Assembly: GCF_900114375.1 (NCBI RefSeq)
Contig: NZ_FOSV01000027.1
Span: 1-61,905 of the forward strand
DNA: 61,905 nt
Direction of reading: 5' to 3'
Source: Methylorubrum salsuginis
GTDB taxonomy: Bacteria > Pseudomonadota > Alphaproteobacteria > Rhizobiales > Beijerinckiaceae
Shown here: positions 60,346 to 61,905 of the stretch, piece by piece
How positions within the stretch are numbered: the first letter of the stretch is position 1
Layout of the letters: the number at the start of each line of letters is the position of its first letter
The notes under the pieces: model-generated
What the model saw: the letters and a program-made list of their open reading frames with translations, nothing else
The model's database searches: none
What the model was told of the DNA's origin: nothing
Made by a program: the position numbers and the translations under genes

Positions 60346-61142
60346 CCCGGCTTTGGGTCTTCAGCGACCTGCACCAGGATTGGCCGGAGAACGCCTGGGA
60401 CCCGGCTGTCCACGCGCCACGGGACGGCTTCGACGTGGCGGTGGTCGCCGGCGACGTGCACATGCCGCTAACGCGCGCCTTGAGCTGGCTCGGCGAGCGC
60501 CTGCCTGGCGTCCCCGTCGTCTACGTCCCGGGCAATCATGACTTCTGGTGGGACCGCGGCGAGGAACGCTACACCATCCACGATCAGGTCGCCCGAGGGC
60601 GGGACCGTGCCACCGGCCTCGGCATCCACCTGCTGCTCGACGACATCATCCTGATCGAGGGCGTCCACTTCCTGGGCGGCACCCTCTGGACGGACTTCCG
60701 CATCGGTTCGTTCAGCCTGACGCACGCCTTCCGCACCGCCCAGGGCCGCGACGGCATGGTCGACTACCGCCGCATCCGCACCGGGCCGCGCTCGCGCGAC
60801 CGGATCGAGCCCGAGGAGGTTCTCACCCTGCACCGGGCGACCCACGCCTTCCTCGACGCCGAACTCGCCCGTCCGCATGACTGCCCCACGGTGGTGGTGA
60901 CCCACCATGCCCCGCACCCGGACAGCCTACCGGATCGCCACGCCCACCTCGCCTGGTGCGACGCCTCCGACCTGACCGGGTTGATCGAGGAGCTTGGCCC
61001 AGACCTGTGGGTCCATGGGCACGTGCACCGGCACGTCGACTACCGGATCGGTCGCACCCGCGTGGTCTGCAACGCCAGGGGGCATGTTGAGGAGCGGGCC
61101 GACTTCGTACCCGACCTCGTCGTCGAGGCGACCTGCGCCTAG
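60342..61142 (+). CDS. Metallophosphoesterase family protein (second of an overlapping pair)
   Basis: The 266-residue enzyme has the full calcineurin-like set: VFSDLHQDWPENAW, VVAGDVHMPL, VYVPGNHDFWWDRGE, VVTHHAPHPDSL and LWVHGHVHRHVDYRIG. It belongs to a different subfamily from the upstream gene. Both are probably co-transcribed. Natural substrates (nucleotides, RNA ends or phosphodiesters) cannot be read from sequence. Confidence 0.92.
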   Translation: MTRLWVFSDLHQDWPENAWDPAVHAPRDGFDVAVVAGDVHMPLTRALSWLGERLPGVPVVYVPGNHDFWWDRGEERYTIHDQVARGRDRATGLGIHLLLDDIILIEGVHFLGGTLWTDFRIGSFSLTHAFRTAQGRDGMVDYRRIRTGPRSRDRIEPEEVLTLHRATHAFLDAELARPHDCPTVVVTHHAPHPDSLPDRHAHLAWCDASDLTGLIEELGPDLWVHGHVHRHVDYRIGRTRVVCNARGHVEERADFVPDLVVEATCA

Positions 61143-61160
61143 CTGCGCGGCGGGCCGACC

Positions 61161-61457
61161 TCAGACCTGGGCGACGATGCGGGCCATGTCCGCGTCGCCG
61201 CGACGGTAGCCCCTCCGCGGCGCCTCCGACGCCTCCCCCGTCACCGCCAACGCGAGCGCCTCGTCGAGGCGCAGCATCTTCCAGCCGGTGCGCTCGCCGC
61301 TCGCGCTGCCGCCGCGTACCTGCCAGACCCGCATCACCGCATGGCCCTGGCGGGTGAAGCCGCAAGCATGGACCTCCACGACGCGGGCATAGCCGTCGTA
61401 CCGCACCTCCAGGCATCGGCCCTGCGCCAGGGCCTCCCGGGCCGTCTCCATCCTCAT
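61161..61457 (-). CDS. Small WYL-like domain protein
   Basis: The 98 residues contain LEVRYDGYARVVEVHACGFT followed by AVMRVWQVRG and WKMLRLDEALALAV. This resembles a stand-alone WYL beta-barrel, the ligand-sensing domain of many defence-linked and DNA-damage regulators. There is no DNA-binding part. It converges on the metallophosphoesterase pair. Confidence 0.65.
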   Translation of the reverse strand: MRMETAREALAQGRCLEVRYDGYARVVEVHACGFTRQGHAVMRVWQVRGGSASGERTGWKMLRLDEALALAVTGEASEAPRRGYRRGDADMARIVAQV

Positions 61458-61490
61458 CGCCGCCCCTCCAAACGCGAGGCTCCCCGGGAC

Positions 61491-61522
61491 CGTAACGCGT
61501 CACGGGTGACGTTACCCGTCAC
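61491..61522. repeat. Interleaved CGTCAC/GTGACG arms upstream of the WYL-like gene
   Basis: Three arms occur in a row: CGTCAC (61498), GTGACG (61506) and CGTCAC (61517). The middle arm can pair with either flank, and outer GTAA/TTAC bases extend the first hairpin. It lies about 40 bases upstream of the WYL-like start. Confidence 0.5.
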
Positions 61523-61586
61523 GCGCCCTCCGCCGAGTCGAGCCGACAACGTCCCGGGCCGCCGACCAAGCGTCCAAGGTATCCCC

Positions 61587-61905
61587 TGACCTGACCGGCT
61601 GGCTTTGGACCGGGCTGATTGAGAGGATCAGCCAGGACTGAAGGAGTCGGACATGCGGCGAGGTCAGAAGACGAGCGCGGAGCAGGTTGTGCTGAAGCTG
61701 CGCCAGATCGAGGTGCAGACCGCCCAGGGCAAGAGCTTGGCGTTGGCGTGCAAGGAGGCAGAGATCTCCGAGCAGAGCTATTACCGCTGGCGCAAGGAGT
61801 ACGGCGGCCTGCAGGTCGATCAAGCCAGGAAGATGAAGGATCTTGAGCGCGAGAATGCTCGGTTGCGCCGCCTCGTGGCGGATCTATCCCTGGAGAAGCA
61901 GGTGC
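61587..61905 (+). mobile_element. IS3-family insertion sequence, left end (partial)
   Basis: A probable element end begins near TGACCTGACCGGCTGGC, shortly before an IS3-type orfA, and the element continues past the window edge. The terminal repeat is a guess because the other end is not visible. Confidence 0.7.
61653..61905 (+). CDS. IS3-family transposase OrfA (HTH protein), runs off the right edge
   Basis: The visible 84 codons start MRRGQKTSAEQVVLKLRQIE and contain the helix-turn-helix SLALACKEAEISEQSYYRWR and the leucine-zipper stretch KDLERENARLRRLVADLSLE, characteristic of IS3-group OrfA (IS407/IS2-like). OrfB with the DDE catalytic domain would follow by programmed frameshift outside the window. 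GGAG precedes the ATG. Confidence 0.92.
   Translation, partial: MRRGQKTSAEQVVLKLRQIEVQTAQGKSLALACKEAEISEQSYYRWRKEYGGLQVDQARKMKDLERENARLRRLVADLSLEKQV

Noticed and set aside
1..61905. CRISPR array, rRNA operon or prophage
   Set aside because: No regularly spaced repeats, no rRNA-like stretch and no phage structural or integrase genes were seen.

Overview
The window is GC-rich, densely coded DNA that reads as an alphaproteobacterium, most likely Methylobacterium/Methylorubrum. The basis is gene content and order (hrcA, rph-rdgB-hemW, a Tad pilus locus, a bacteriophytochrome operon, an HWE kinase) and the overall protein style. The genus is an inference; no marker gene that would settle it is present.

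Layout, left side (about 1-41.6 kb, core-like). The left edge holds part of an IS5-type transposase abutting a decayed IS256-type transposase, just downstream of hrcA where grpE would be expected. Next come a small exported His/Met-rich protein, the overlapping housekeeping pair rph-rdgB, hemW, an LppC-like lipoprotein, rsmI-yraN, a two-component system divergent from a PepSY-like envelope protein, and a phosphohexomutase. A Tad/Flp pilus locus follows (12.3-22.7 kb): two near-identical Flp pilins, CpaA, B, C, D, E, F, TadB and TadC. An iron-siderophore locus (22.7-29.0 kb) has a DUF2218/SIP ferric reductase, an MbtH-like protein, a TauD/SyrP-like dioxygenase and a complete Fe-siderophore ABC importer, but no NRPS. 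Then come a photolyase-like FAD protein, exported CsbD and PRC-barrel proteins, an aquaporin, an HWE kinase, a flavin monooxygenase, and a bacteriophytochrome with a single-domain response regulator and a hybrid kinase. The left side ends with an SbtA-type transporter divergent from a LysR gene frameshifted in a short tetranucleotide repeat.

Right side (about 41.6-61.9 kb, accessory-like). It opens with the 5' half of a tRNA-Ile(CAU) gene that lacks its T arm and acceptor 3' strand. After this come mostly single-gene units of redox and stress type (sulfite oxidase-like, SnoaL-like, DJ-1/PfpI, aldo/keto reductase, two SDRs, a GST, DUF427), with AraC, LysR and Rrf2 regulators. Remnants of two dehydrogenases lie between them. 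The GST and one SDR share the same ATTC-N7-GAAT palindrome upstream, a LysR-type (T-N11-A) box. Further right are umuDC behind a clear alphaproteobacterial LexA box, a lower-GC gene with a DUF3883-type nuclease-like C terminus, two overlapping metallophosphoesterases, a small WYL-like protein and the start of an IS3-type element that runs off the edge.

Working together: the cpa/tad genes build one secretion/pilus machine. The fec/fhu genes form one importer, probably with intracellular iron release by the SIP protein. The phytochrome trio forms one light-sensing phosphorelay. The right side looks like an island or plastic region that has gained and lost genes repeatedly.
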